From contig CATOSK010000002.1 of assembly GCA_951812535.1 (NCBI GenBank), positions 1 to 64,000 on the forward strand: a stretch of DNA of 64,000 bases, read 5' to 3'. Shown piece after piece: positions 7,789-16,269 of this stretch. Under the pieces are notes generated by a model. That model saw only the letters and a program-made list of their open reading frames with translations, made no database searches and was not told where the DNA came from. This DNA is from an uncultured Dehalococcoidia bacterium (GTDB lineage: Bacteria; Chloroflexota; Dehalococcoidia; Lucifugimonadales; UBA3495). How positions within the stretch are numbered: position 1 is the first letter of the stretch; the number at the start of each line of letters is the position of its first letter. The position numbers and the translations under genes are program-made.

Positions 7789-8604
7789 TCACGTCTGCGG
7801 CCACGCGCCGAGGAACTCGCGAAGCTGGGCCACGCACCACTCTGGGTGGATGGCATTGATCCCGTGGCCCAGGCCCGGATACACCACTAGGCGGGAGTTG
7901 GGCAGTTGGTCGGCCATGAACTGCTGCTGTTCCAGGGTGGAGGTCGGAGACTCCTCGCCGGTCAGCAGCAGGGTGGGAGTCGTGACTTCCTTCAAGTGAG
8001 GCCGGAAGTCCAGCGTGTCCAGGTAGCCCTGCAGCTTGCGGCCGATGCTGGACGACGTGCGGTCCATTTCGGAAATGTACCAGTCCTTCATGCCCTCGGG
8101 GGCGAACCGGGTGTCAAGACGGTTGTTTATCGTCGCCGTGGACCAGTCTCCGATGCTCTGCCGCATGGCGGTGTCCCAGTCTCCTTCCGGATCGGTGCGT
8201 CCCCGCCGCGGCAGGCGGCAGGGAGTGTTGCAGAGGCACAGGGCAGCCACCCGGTCGGGGAACGAGCGGGCGTAGCTCAGTCCCAGGATCCCGCCGAAGG
8301 ACTCCCCCACGTACACTACCCGGCTAATCCCGTTGGAATCGAGGATGGCGTTGAGGTCTGCCATGAATATGTCCAGGGACGCTTCGTAGGCGTCCTCGGC
8401 GATGGAGGACTCTCCCATTCCCCGCAGGTCCGGTCGGAGCACCCGGTACTCCCGGGACAGCAGCGGCACCCAGTTGTACCAGAACCTGCCGCTGCGGGAG
8501 AAACCATGCTGGAGGATAATCGCCGGCGGCTCCCGCCAGGGATCGGTGAAGTCGTCATCCCAATAGTGCAGTTCCACGCCGGGGGCTACGTTCAACGTTG
8601 CCAT
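7789..8604 (-). CDS. Alpha/beta hydrolase, enol-lactonase-like
   Basis: This 271-residue cytoplasmic alpha/beta hydrolase has the oxyanion block LQHGFSRSG, nucleophile elbow VGESFGG (Ser102) and a His in GLGHGINAIHP (His247). The acid is less clear: the usual Asp position in LLLTGEESP is occupied by Glu217/Glu218 and Ser219. Family members include 3-oxoadipate enol-lactonases, haloperoxidases and esterases. A strong AGGAGGGG lies before the ATG. It sits 65 bases upstream of the lactonase and 39 bases downstream of amidase 2 on the same strand, so the whole 10258-3634 stretch may be one catabolic operon. Confidence 0.88.
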   Translation of the reverse strand: MATLNVAPGVELHYWDDDFTDPWREPPAIILQHGFSRSGRFWYNWVPLLSREYRVLRPDLRGMGESSIAEDAYEASLDIFMADLNAILDSNGISRVVYVGESFGGILGLSYARSFPDRVAALCLCNTPCRLPRRGRTDPEGDWDTAMRQSIGDWSTATINNRLDTRFAPEGMKDWYISEMDRTSSSIGRKLQGYLDTLDFRPHLKEVTTPTLLLTGEESPTSTLEQQQFMADQLPNSRLVVYPGLGHGINAIHPEWCVAQLREFLGAWPQT

Positions 8605-8643
8605 AACCCCTCCTGATGAATTGACAGGCCAGTGTACGGTCCT

Positions 8644-10065
8644 CTACACACTTGGGCGAACCCCCTTTGCGGGAGAAACGTCCTCGTACCCCGCAGCCAC
8701 CCGGAACAGTAGGCCTTCCTCGAAGGGCCGTCCCACAAACTGCACTCCTATGGGCAGGCCGCCCCCGCTGAAGCCGCAGGGGACGGAGATGGCCGGAAGC
8801 CCGTTGCCATTCATCGGGCTGGTGTTGCGGGAGATGAACCCCGAGCCGGGCCCGCGGACCCGGTGGGTCTCGCCGTTCACGTCGATGTCCCCGGCGTCTA
8901 TGCGGGGTGCGGGGACCGGTGCCGTGGGAGTCACCAGGAAGTCCACTCCTTGGAGAACGCGGGCGTACTCTTCCTTGATCAGTCGCTGCACCTTCATGGC
9001 CCTGGAGTAGTCGCTGCCCAGGACAAACTGCCCCGCCAAGGTCCGGTAGATGACGTTGGGGCCGTACTTGTCCCGGTCGCTTCTCAGCATGGGCTCGTGG
9101 GTTACGATGCCGTCGGCCAGGGACGCGGCCCGCAGCGCGCCGACGTATTCCATGGATGGCAGGCTGACCTCCCGGACCTCGACTCCCAACTCCTGCAGGG
9201 CCGCAATGGCGTTGCGGACGGCGGTCTCGACCTCTCCGTCAACCTCGTCGAAGAAGTAGTTGGACGGCACTCCGGCGGTGAGTCCCGACAAATCGCCGTC
9301 CAACCCTGCCAGGTAGTCGGGGACCGGAACCGGGACGGTGCTGGGATCGAGAGGGTCGTATCCGGCCAGGGCCTGTAGCACCAGGGCGCTGTCCCGGACT
9401 GAGCGGGTCATGGGCCCGATGTGGTCGCCGTTGAAGCTGGTGACCAGCAGTCCCCGTTGGCTGACCCGGCCGAAGGTCTGCTTCAGGCCGACTACGCCGC
9501 AGAAGGTGGCGGGCAGCCGTACCGACCCTCCCAGGTCGGTGCCCAGGGAGGCGAAGGTCACGCCGGCAGCCACGTTGGCCCCGCCTCCGCCGCTGGAGCC
9601 GCCGGGAATGTGGTCCAGGCCCCAGGGATTATGTACGGCGCCATAGTGTGGGTTGTTGGAGGTCGCCCCGGCGGCGAACTCTTCCAGGTTCTCCTTCCCC
9701 AGCATGATCGCTCCCGCCTCTTCGCACAGCGTTACCACCCGCGCGTCCTCGTCGGGAACGTTGTCCGAAAGCACCAGGGAGCCGACGGTGGTGCGGATTC
9801 CAGCGGTCGCGATGTTGTCCTTGATGCCGATGGGGATACCGTGGAGAGGCCCGCGGTAATTCCCTTCCGCAATCTCCGACTCCAGCCGGCGGGCCTGGTC
9901 CAGCGCCCGCTCCGGCAGCAGCGTAATCCAGGAATTAAGCTTGGGTTGGAGCCCTTCCGCCCGGGCCAGGGCAGCCTCGGTCAGTTCGACCGGAGAAACT
10001 TCTCGGGATTCGATCCGGGGCGCCAGTTCGCTGATGGTCAGGTCCAGCAGAGCGTCATTCGGCAT
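8644..10065 (-). CDS. Amidase-signature family hydrolase, second copy
   Basis: This 473-residue amidase has Lys82 (PIGIKDNIA), cis-Ser157 (PGGSSGGGG) and nucleophile Ser181 (LGGSVRLPA), again with the 24-residue serine spacing. GLPAISVPCGF lies near the C-terminus. Its start codon overlaps the last codons of the small GatC/AtzG-like gene (10055-10258) by 11 bases, a sign of translational coupling and of a physical complex. It is paralogous to the amidase at 522-1928 but only moderately similar, so the two small-protein/amidase pairs probably diverged long ago rather than by recent duplication. Confidence 0.93.
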   Translation of the reverse strand: MPNDALLDLTISELAPRIESREVSPVELTEAALARAEGLQPKLNSWITLLPERALDQARRLESEIAEGNYRGPLHGIPIGIKDNIATAGIRTTVGSLVLSDNVPDEDARVVTLCEEAGAIMLGKENLEEFAAGATSNNPHYGAVHNPWGLDHIPGGSSGGGGANVAAGVTFASLGTDLGGSVRLPATFCGVVGLKQTFGRVSQRGLLVTSFNGDHIGPMTRSVRDSALVLQALAGYDPLDPSTVPVPVPDYLAGLDGDLSGLTAGVPSNYFFDEVDGEVETAVRNAIAALQELGVEVREVSLPSMEYVGALRAASLADGIVTHEPMLRSDRDKYGPNVIYRTLAGQFVLGSDYSRAMKVQRLIKEEYARVLQGVDFLVTPTAPVPAPRIDAGDIDVNGETHRVRGPGSGFISRNTSPMNGNGLPAISVPCGFSGGGLPIGVQFVGRPFEEGLLFRVAAGYEDVSPAKGVRPSV

Positions 10066-10258
10066 CGGGGTCTCCTCCTTCGGCGGGGCGGAGCAGACGG
10101 CTGGACATTACGTCGGATAGACTCAAGCCGGACAGCTCGGCCATCGCTTCAATGTAGCTGTCAACCTCCGGGCGCACCATCTCCAACTCCTCGTCGGAAA
10201 GCTCGATTCCCTGGTAATCGCGGATCATCGCCCGCATTGTCTCGTTGGAAATAGCCAT
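10055..10258 (-). CDS. Small GatC/AtzG-like protein overlapping amidase
   Basis: This 67-residue acidic, all-helical protein reads IELSDEELEMVRPEVDSYIE in its core and ends in RLLRPAEGGDPDAE. I start at the ATG at 10258 because AAGGAGGT lies just before it; a longer in-frame start at 10288 lacks a site. The last 11 bases overlap the amidase start. It is homologous in pattern and position to the protein at 268-468. By analogy to GatC and AtzG it is probably a wrap-around stabilising partner of the amidase. No catalytic residues are expected. Confidence 0.65.
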   Translation of the reverse strand: MAISNETMRAMIRDYQGIELSDEELEMVRPEVDSYIEAMAELSGLSLSDVMSSRLLRPAEGGDPDAE

Positions 10259-10289
10259 CTGACCTCCTTCCATAAAGAACGCTAGCACA

Positions 10290-10355
10290 AGTCCCTTCCC
10301 CCTTGACGGGGGAAGAGCCTGCCCCCGCGTAGGCGGGGGTTAGGATGGGGGTGAA
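10290..10355 (+). repeat. Dispersed repeat family A, full copy A3
   Basis: The cleanest copy: TCCCTTCCCCCTTGACGGGGGA, then AGAGCCTGCCCCCGCGTAGG, then CGGGGGTTAGGATGGGGGTG. The first half pairs CCCCCTTGACGGGGG and the second CCCCCGCGTAGGCGGGGG. It supplies the final codons of the DUF559 gene that ends at 10340. Confidence 0.8.
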
Positions 10356-10789
10356 GGGTCCCGAAACTCCAACAGTATCGCTTCCTGTACCCCGTCAATC
10401 TCTTCCAACACCTGATTGTTCCAGAACCTGATTACTCTAAAGCCTTGAGATTCCAACCATGCCGTCCGGTTAGCATCGCATTCCGCTTGTTCTGCATGCT
10501 GACCACCATCCACTTCTATGACCAGTCTTTTCTCGAAGCAAACGGAATCCACTATGTACGGTCCTATCTCGGCTTGTCTGCGAAACCTGCAACCCAACAC
10601 TTGGCGGTAATGCAAAGTGCTCCATAACCTTCTCTCCGCGTCTGTGGGGTTCTTTCTGAGTTCACTGGCTCTGGCTGTTACCTGCTTGAATCCTGTCGCC
10701 CCCGTCCTGTCCTTCCCCCACCAGGGGAGAAAGGTCTCTTGAGGCAGTTCCCCAGGTGCTCTGGCCGCTTGGGTAGTCCGGAATGCCAA
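10340..10789 (-). CDS. DUF559 (Vsr-like endonuclease fold) protein
   Basis: This 149-residue protein has a DUF559 domain (about residues 42-138), a relative of very-short-patch-repair and PD-(D/E)xK nucleases. Visible motifs are LRKNPTDAERRLW, CRFRRQAEIGPYIVDSVC (Asp81), LVIEVDGGQH (Glu92, Asp94, His98) and LESQGFRVIRFWNNQVL. Role is unproven; family members occur near mobile DNA. Both ends appear to be built from family A repeat: residues about 20-33 from an A-like copy at 10695-10739 and the last residues RDPSPPS from A3. The true start may therefore be internal. Confidence 0.8.
   Translation of the reverse strand: MAFRTTQAARAPGELPQETFLPWWGKDRTGATGFKQVTARASELRKNPTDAERRLWSTLHYRQVLGCRFRRQAEIGPYIVDSVCFEKRLVIEVDGGQHAEQAECDANRTAWLESQGFRVIRFWNNQVLEEIDGVQEAILLEFRDPSPPS
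10695..10739 (-). repeat. Family A-like repeat inside DUF559 5' end
   Basis: Read on the minus strand it begins CTTTCTCCCCTGGTGGGGGA and continues with AGGACAGGACGGGGGCGAC, matching the short form of family A seen at 13311-13349. Its orientation is opposite to A3, so the DUF559 coding core lies between inverted copies. Confidence 0.5.
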
Positions 10790-10801
10790 GATTTTGGGGT
10801 T

Positions 10802-12400
10802 CTACCGGTCAACCAATATCCCTGGATTGAGCACCCAGTTGGGGTCAACTGCCGACTTGGCGGCCCGCAGCCCGGCGGCGAAGGGATCGGGCCGTTGCTG
10901 GTCATACCAGGGGCGGTGGACCCGTCCCACGGCGTGGTGGTGGGTGATGGTCCCGCCCGCGGCCATGACCGCGTCCGAGGCGGCCCGCTTGATCTCCTCG
11001 TGCATCGCCAGCTCGGCGCCCGGCCGCCCCATTGCCTCGAAGGTAAAGTAGGGTGCCGGCCCATCGGGATACACGTGGGTGAAACGGCAGGTAACCCGCC
11101 CGCCGCCGCAGACCCGGTCCAGCGCGTCCTGCAGCGCTCCCCGGACGGCCTCATCCATCGACGGCCAGCGTTCCCACGTTATGGACGTCTCTAGGGTTTC
11201 GGCCACCACGCCCATGCCCATGGAGATGTTACGCTGGTAGGGCGCGCCGATGAAGGCGTTGCGCCACGCGCCGACGGCCTCTGGGCGGCGGGCTTCCTCC
11301 CCAGTGCCGTCGATGATGCGGATTTCGTCCTCTCCCACCGCGCCGCCGCAGTCGCGCGCGATCTCGATCACCTGCCGCATCTGCTCCCCCTGGGGAAGCT
11401 CGGCGGACTCGAACCCCAGCACCAGGATTGCCCGGGTCCCGTCATAGCCCAGGGCATCCTGGGCCTCCCCCGGGTCCAACAGACGGCAGTTGGCGGGCCA
11501 GACCTTAGTTTGGACTATCTGGCGGACGGCCTCTCCCCCGGCGGCAAAGGACGAGAAACGTACCGCGGCCGAGGCCCGGAACCGGGGACGGGCCTGGACG
11601 CGCATCCAGGCTTCTGTGATGACGCCCAGGGTGCCCTCGCTGCCCAGGACCATCCGGTCGGGACTGGGCCCCGCGCCGCTGCCTGGGAGGCGGCGCGACT
11701 CCCACACGCCCTGGGGGGTTATCATGCGGACCGACTCGACAAAATCGTCGATGTGAGTCTGGTTGGTGGCGTAATGCCCCCCGGAACGGGTGGCGATCCA
11801 CCCGCCCAGGGTGGAGAACTCGAAGCTCTGGGGGAAGTGGCGCAGGGTGAAGCCGTGGGGCCGCAGCTGCTCCTCCAGGGCGGGCCCGTAGACACCCGCC
11901 TGGATTCGCGCGGCCCGGGACACGTCGTCGATCTCCAGCACCCGGTCCAGGCGGGACAGGTCAATGGACACGATGCCGTTGTACCCGTCCGGCGGTTCCA
12001 CGCCTCCAACCACCGAACTCCCCCCTCCGAAGGGGATGGCGCAATATCCCTGCGAAGAGCACAAATCCAGCAGGGAAACGAGGTCCCCGTCATCCCGGGG
12101 GTAGGCCACCACGTCGGGAGGGTTGGGAAACTGGAGGTTGAACGCGCGGATGCGGTCGCGGAAGCTGCGGCCGTAGGTGTGGACCGCCCGGTCGTGTGTA
12201 TCGGTGGTGCAGATTTCCGCCAGCGGACCCGGAACGGCTATCCGGGGTCTTCTCAGGTCGAGGTCGCTGCTGGCCGGGACCGGCGGGACATCAACGGGGA
12301 CGCCATACTTCGCGGACAGGCCGGCGGCCAGCTCCCGCCGTTGCCCCTCCGTCGGCTCGTCGGACTCCATTCCCCAGGCCCAGAAGCTTCGGCGCGGCAT
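10802..12400 (-). CDS. FAD-linked oxidase, alkyldihydroxyacetonephosphate synthase-like
   Basis: This 532-residue flavoprotein is of the vanillyl-alcohol-oxidase/AGPS type. The FAD PP-loop is PFGGGSSVVGG (123-133). A second FAD block reads FSTLGGWIATRSGGHYA. Near the C-terminus HHHAVGRVHRPW (His487-489) matches the active-site His cluster of alkyl-DHAP synthase, and the N-terminal RRSFWAWGMESDEP is also AGPS-like. AGPS exchanges an acyl for an alkyl chain in ether-lipid synthesis, but many bacterial homologues are other FAD oxidases (glycolate, lactate). No ether-lipid partner gene is next to it, so the role stays open. It starts at the ATG at 12400 after AAGGGG. Confidence 0.88.
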   Translation of the reverse strand: MPRRSFWAWGMESDEPTEGQRRELAAGLSAKYGVPVDVPPVPASSDLDLRRPRIAVPGPLAEICTTDTHDRAVHTYGRSFRDRIRAFNLQFPNPPDVVAYPRDDGDLVSLLDLCSSQGYCAIPFGGGSSVVGGVEPPDGYNGIVSIDLSRLDRVLEIDDVSRAARIQAGVYGPALEEQLRPHGFTLRHFPQSFEFSTLGGWIATRSGGHYATNQTHIDDFVESVRMITPQGVWESRRLPGSGAGPSPDRMVLGSEGTLGVITEAWMRVQARPRFRASAAVRFSSFAAGGEAVRQIVQTKVWPANCRLLDPGEAQDALGYDGTRAILVLGFESAELPQGEQMRQVIEIARDCGGAVGEDEIRIIDGTGEEARRPEAVGAWRNAFIGAPYQRNISMGMGVVAETLETSITWERWPSMDEAVRGALQDALDRVCGGGRVTCRFTHVYPDGPAPYFTFEAMGRPGAELAMHEEIKRAASDAVMAAGGTITHHHAVGRVHRPWYDQQRPDPFAAGLRAAKSAVDPNWVLNPGILVDR

Positions 12401-12720
12401 CTGTTGCCCCTTTCGTGCTGTTCACAGGAGTGTCCTCCGGGCAGTCCCGGAAGCCCCCACGCTTGGAAGGATGATACCCCGGCGGTGGGTGCCGGACAAG
12501 CAGGAAGGCAGTGCCACCGCCGCGACGGTGAGTCCCGCGGGATGGCCAGAATGCAAACCGAATTCGGAGGCTAGGGAATATTCAGCAAAGGATTGTGGCT
12601 CCAACCCTCGCGGCGTATCATGAGATTCAAACCCGGATGCTGGAAAACGCGGAGACTTTCCGGCGGAATGGTCCACCAGGTGTTGGAATTCCGGTAAACC
12701 TGAAGAACAGGAGGCCAGGC
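12401..12720. other. Intergenic region between divergent genes
   Basis: It separates the FAD oxidase (minus) from the VOC gene (plus). I see no RNA gene, repeat family or convincing promoter pair. An in-frame extension upstream of 12721 exists but lacks a ribosome binding site. Confidence 0.5.
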
Positions 12721-13122
12721 ATGTTCACCAAAGTGCACCACGTTACCTATGTGGTCGAGAGCTGCGGCCAGATGGCGGAATATCTCAGGAACAGCTTCGG
12801 GCTGGAGCCGGAAAGAACCGGCGAACACACCGACCGCAAGTTCCTTATCTACCATATCGGCGAGACAATCATGGACTTCTTCGAGCCCACAACCGACGAC
12901 TCAGGCATCGCCCGGCAGTTGAAGGAAAACGGCCCCGGGGTCGCCCACGTCGCCTGGGGTGTCGATGGAATCGACGACGTGTTCAATGACCTCAAGGACA
13001 GGGGCAACCAGCTGCGGGGCGACGCTCCCAGCAACAGTCCCTTCGGCTACAAGACTCTGAACATTTCCACCGAGAGTTCCCACGGGATCCTGTTCCAGTT
13101 GGCTGAGGGGGAGGAGTCGTAG
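12721..13122 (+). CDS. VOC family protein, methylmalonyl-CoA epimerase-like
   Basis: This 133-residue protein has the paired beta-alpha-beta-beta-beta modules of the glyoxalase/VOC fold. Candidate metal ligands are His7 (KVHHVTYVV), Glu55 (MDFFEP), His76 (GVAHVAWGV) and Glu129 (FQLAEGE), the same places as in methylmalonyl-CoA epimerase. The ATG at 12721 follows AGGAGG. No mutase or carboxylase of the methylmalonyl pathway lies nearby, so an epimerase function is only suggested; dioxygenase or lyase members share the fold. Confidence 0.8.
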   Translation: MFTKVHHVTYVVESCGQMAEYLRNSFGLEPERTGEHTDRKFLIYHIGETIMDFFEPTTDDSGIARQLKENGPGVAHVAWGVDGIDDVFNDLKDRGNQLRGDAPSNSPFGYKTLNISTESSHGILFQLAEGEES

Positions 13123-13510
13123 GGCATCGGGGAGGCGGTGGTTCTGGTCCCCGCCGGGCCGGGCCTGCCGCATGGGAAAGACACCACCAAAATGGTGCTA
13201 TTCTTTGCACCCATACATCCTGTTATTAACTATTGCCAATTGCAGTTATCTCTCGCTCTGTCCGGTGGCCAAGAGTCCCTTCCCCCTTGACTAGGGCCTT
13301 TTAATTCTCCCTTCCCCCTTGACGGAGGAAGGATAGGATGGGGGTGAAAGGGTTCGCTTTGAGATAGTTTCCTGAAACGGAACCCTGCCCGGGACCCTCT
13401 TTCCCTTGACATCCAGGCGCCGCAGTGTGATATAGGGAATCAACGTAATCGTCTCTGCAGGGGCACCCGTCCGCCCCGGAGTTGCCCAAAGGGCGAGCGG
13501 CGGTGGGGCT
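13123..13510. other. Intergenic region with family A repeat
   Basis: It holds a double family A copy (13273-13349) and then a short stretch with TTTGAGATAGTTTCCTG that recurs at 17728-17748 beside another A copy. Just upstream of the repeat, ACTATTGCCAATTGCAGTTA is AT-rich but shows no clear promoter. No gene seen. Confidence 0.5.
13273..13349 (+). repeat. Dispersed repeat family A, double copy A4
   Basis: Two starts in succession: TCCCTTCCCCCTTGACTAGG and TCCCTTCCCCCTTGACGGAG, followed by GAAGGATAGGATGGGGGTGA. The long central GC palindrome is missing, so this is the short form of the family. Confidence 0.7.
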
Positions 13511-14854
13511 TTGGGCGGTGATTTCAGAAACGTGCCCGGTACGGGAGGCAATTTGGCAGATCCTGAACATGTCGCCGTAGCCAAGTCCGGCCCCAACGCC
13601 ATATCCCGCTGGCGGGAACAGAACTTCTTCATTCCCAACACCGAACTGATAGTCTACGGGCTTCGCACCCACAGCCTGGGCGACCGGGCCGCTGGCGAGA
13701 CCTTCGAGAAGGAATGGATTCATGGGCGGGCCAAGCTGGACCTTTCCGGCGGGTACCTGACCGGGGTCCGGCTGCCGCGGGCGGACTTGGCCCACGACGA
13801 TCTCAGCAGCGCCGATCTCACCAGGTGCAACATGCGGGGCGCCGAACTGGTCGGGACCAACCTTCAGTCGGCCTACGTGTCCCGGTCCAACCTGTCCCGG
13901 GCCGACTTCACCCGCGCCAACATGACCGGGTGCTCGCTCATCCGCAGCGACCTGTCCAACAGCACCTTGCGCGTCGCCACCCTTTCCGGGGCCGACCTCT
14001 CCCACGCCAACCTGCAGTACGCCAATCTGCAGGACGCCAACCTGTCCAACGCCAACCTGGACTCGGCCGACCTCTCCTGGGCCAACCTCAACGGCGCGAA
14101 CCTGAGGGGAGCCCACCTCCACGCCGCCACGTTGACCATGTGCGACCTGACCGGCGCGGACCTGCGGGGCGCCTACTTCACCGGTACCGGCCTGGAAAGT
14201 TCCATCCTGATGAACGCCCGGATGGGACTGACCAAGTTCCTCAACTGCGACCTCAGCCAGGTCATCGGCCTTGACTGGGCGCGCCACTACGGGCCGAGCA
14301 CCATAGCCCTGGACACCATCGCTCGTTCCTCCGGAATGATCCCCGCCGTGTTCCTGGAAAACGCGGGAGTGGCCGCTCCATTGCTGGCCGTCCAGGATGC
14401 CATGCGGGGAGTGACGCGCGCCTATCCCACGGTGCTGATCGTCGCTTCCGAACAGGACCGCCACTTGGCTTCCCAGTTGGTGTCAGGCCTGCGGGCGGCC
14501 CAGATACCCAGTTGGTCCATCGAGGCCGACGATGAACTGGCGGTCCACACCGGCGGCGTACTCCTCGAGCACACTACCTACTACGACCGGATAATCCTGC
14601 TTTGCACCGCTCAATCCCTGGAAAGCTCGGATGCCAGCCAGTATTTCGCGCGCCTTACCGGAGCACAGCGTCCTGAGGGGGGCCAGGTAATGCTCACGGT
14701 TGCTGCCGACCAATTGTTCTACCAGAGGCAGGACCATCTCTGCGACACGCTGCGGAACGGAACCGTGCTTGACTTCCGGGGGTGGGAAGACGAGGTGACC
14801 TACCGGGATGCGCTGGCCTCCCTGGTGGACGTCCTGTCCCGCAAGATGTGGTAA
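13511..14854 (+). CDS. Pentapeptide-repeat protein with C-terminal TIR-like domain
   Basis: Residues about 75-245 are pentapeptide repeats of the A(D/N)Lxx type (for example LSGADLSHANLQYANLQDAN), which fold as a right-handed quadrilateral beta-helix. Residues about 306-440 look like a TIR_2 domain: PTVLIVASEQDRHLASQLV, DRIILLCTAQSLESSDAS and a terminal TVLDFRGWEDEVTYRDAL. The position of the catalytic Glu found in NAD-cleaving TIR domains appears to be Phe, so it may be non-enzymatic. The start is uncertain: TTG at 13511, or TTG at 13553 preceded by GGGAGG. There is no signal peptide. It sits downstream of a family A repeat and convergent with an MFS gene. Role unknown; signalling or scaffold is a guess. 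Confidence 0.75.
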   Translation: MGGDFRNVPGTGGNLADPEHVAVAKSGPNAISRWREQNFFIPNTELIVYGLRTHSLGDRAAGETFEKEWIHGRAKLDLSGGYLTGVRLPRADLAHDDLSSADLTRCNMRGAELVGTNLQSAYVSRSNLSRADFTRANMTGCSLIRSDLSNSTLRVATLSGADLSHANLQYANLQDANLSNANLDSADLSWANLNGANLRGAHLHAATLTMCDLTGADLRGAYFTGTGLESSILMNARMGLTKFLNCDLSQVIGLDWARHYGPSTIALDTIARSSGMIPAVFLENAGVAAPLLAVQDAMRGVTRAYPTVLIVASEQDRHLASQLVSGLRAAQIPSWSIEADDELAVHTGGVLLEHTTYYDRIILLCTAQSLESSDASQYFARLTGAQRPEGGQVMLTVAADQLFYQRQDHLCDTLRNGTVLDFRGWEDEVTYRDALASLVDVLSRKMW

Positions 14855-14876
14855 CGCCGGGAACGCCCTTCCCCTC

Positions 14877-16157
14877 TTAGCTTCCGCCCGTTCCTCTTCC
14901 CTGCCCTCTCGTGGTTGGCTCCTGTTGGCCCAGGGGTGCTGCGGCGAGGCGCCGGCCGGACTTCCTTCCCACTCCGAACCAGAGAGTGACCAGCAAGCAG
15001 GCCCCGGCTGCGATGCTGATGGCTGCCGGCCAGCCCGCCCATCCCGCGGCGGCCGCCAGCGGCAGTGCTCCCAGGTAGTGGAAGCCCGGGGTGAAGTGAA
15101 GCACTCCCATTACCCTCCCCCGGACCTCCGCCGGAGCGCTCATTTGCAGGATAGTGGTCGCCAACGGCCATACTGTACCCAAGCTGAGACCGCCCATAAC
15201 CAGGAACAGCGCCCATGCGCCCCAGTACCACGGCATCCAGGCGAACAAGGTCAGGACGAAGCAGAACAAGACCAGGCAGCCCATCAGCCACCGGTATAGC
15301 CAATCCCGTCCCATGAAGCTGAGGGACAGGTTGCCGATGACCGATCCGATGCCGGAAGCCAGGAGCAGCAAGCCCGCCTCCGACGCTCCGCTGCCCAACT
15401 GCTCCCTGGCAAAGGCCGGGATGACCTGGAGGTGGGACATGCCGAACCCGCCGAAGGAACAGGCCAGCACAATTACGGTGAGCAACACCGGCGCCTTCCT
15501 GATTTTGACGAACCCGTCCACGAAATTGCGGACCAACGGGTCCCGGCCCCCCGGATTGTGCCGTTTCATGGGTCGCAGCCGGGAGAGGCAAAGGATGCTT
15601 AAGGCATACAGGGATGCGTTGAGGTAAAGAGAGACGGCTATCCCGAAGGTGTCGATCACCAGTCCAATCACTGGAGGACCGCCGATCCTTCCAAGATGCA
15701 CCGCCAGGTTGAAACTGGCGACGGCATCCAGCAAGGCCCCTTCCTCCACCAGGTCGGACAAAAGCGTCACCCGGGCGGGTTGGTTCAGCGCCTGCAACAC
15801 TCCCAGCGCAGCCCCAACGGCGTAGATGTGCCAGATCTGGACCAGACCCGCGGCGTAAAGGGCGGCCAGGGCCGCAATCAAGCAACCGACCGTAGCCTGG
15901 ATAGCCATCAAGAGGCGCTTCCGGTCGAACCGGTCGGCGATTACCCCACCGAACACCAGCAGGCCCACATTGGGTACTCCATAGAAGAAAAGCACCACGC
16001 CCAGCTGCGTCTTGGAACCGGTGAGCTCCAACACCAGCCAAGCCAGCACCAGGAACTGCATCCCCTGGGAAACGGCGTGGAACGAAGACCCTGCCCAGTA
16101 CCACCGGAAGCTGGGGTACCGCCACGGACCGGCGATTCTCCTCAGGTAGGGCGGCAT
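14877..16157 (-). CDS. MFS transporter, MFS_3 / EntS-like
   Basis: This 426-residue integral membrane protein has about twelve hydrophobic segments and the MFS loop motif GGVIADRFDRKRLL between segments 2 and 3. The second half has EVRGRVMGVLHFTPGF, as in MFS_3 exporters. The Arg/Gly-rich C-terminal tail is cytoplasmic. Family members export siderophores, drugs or metabolites by proton antiport. I use the ATG at 16157; a TTG ten codons upstream is also possible. It ends 22 bases from the convergent pentapeptide-TIR gene, with no terminator visible between them. Confidence 0.85.
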   Translation of the reverse strand: MPPYLRRIAGPWRYPSFRWYWAGSSFHAVSQGMQFLVLAWLVLELTGSKTQLGVVLFFYGVPNVGLLVFGGVIADRFDRKRLLMAIQATVGCLIAALAALYAAGLVQIWHIYAVGAALGVLQALNQPARVTLLSDLVEEGALLDAVASFNLAVHLGRIGGPPVIGLVIDTFGIAVSLYLNASLYALSILCLSRLRPMKRHNPGGRDPLVRNFVDGFVKIRKAPVLLTVIVLACSFGGFGMSHLQVIPAFAREQLGSGASEAGLLLLASGIGSVIGNLSLSFMGRDWLYRWLMGCLVLFCFVLTLFAWMPWYWGAWALFLVMGGLSLGTVWPLATTILQMSAPAEVRGRVMGVLHFTPGFHYLGALPLAAAAGWAGWPAAISIAAGACLLVTLWFGVGRKSGRRLAAAPLGQQEPTTRGQGRGTGGS

Positions 16158-16269
16158 CCGGCGCCCGCCGGTTTCAGCAGCGGCCAAAGGCGAATCCCGC
16201 GGGACAGTTTCCTATGACCTGCCCGAAACAGCGGAAAACAACGGCAAGCATACCAGTCGGGGTGGGGAC

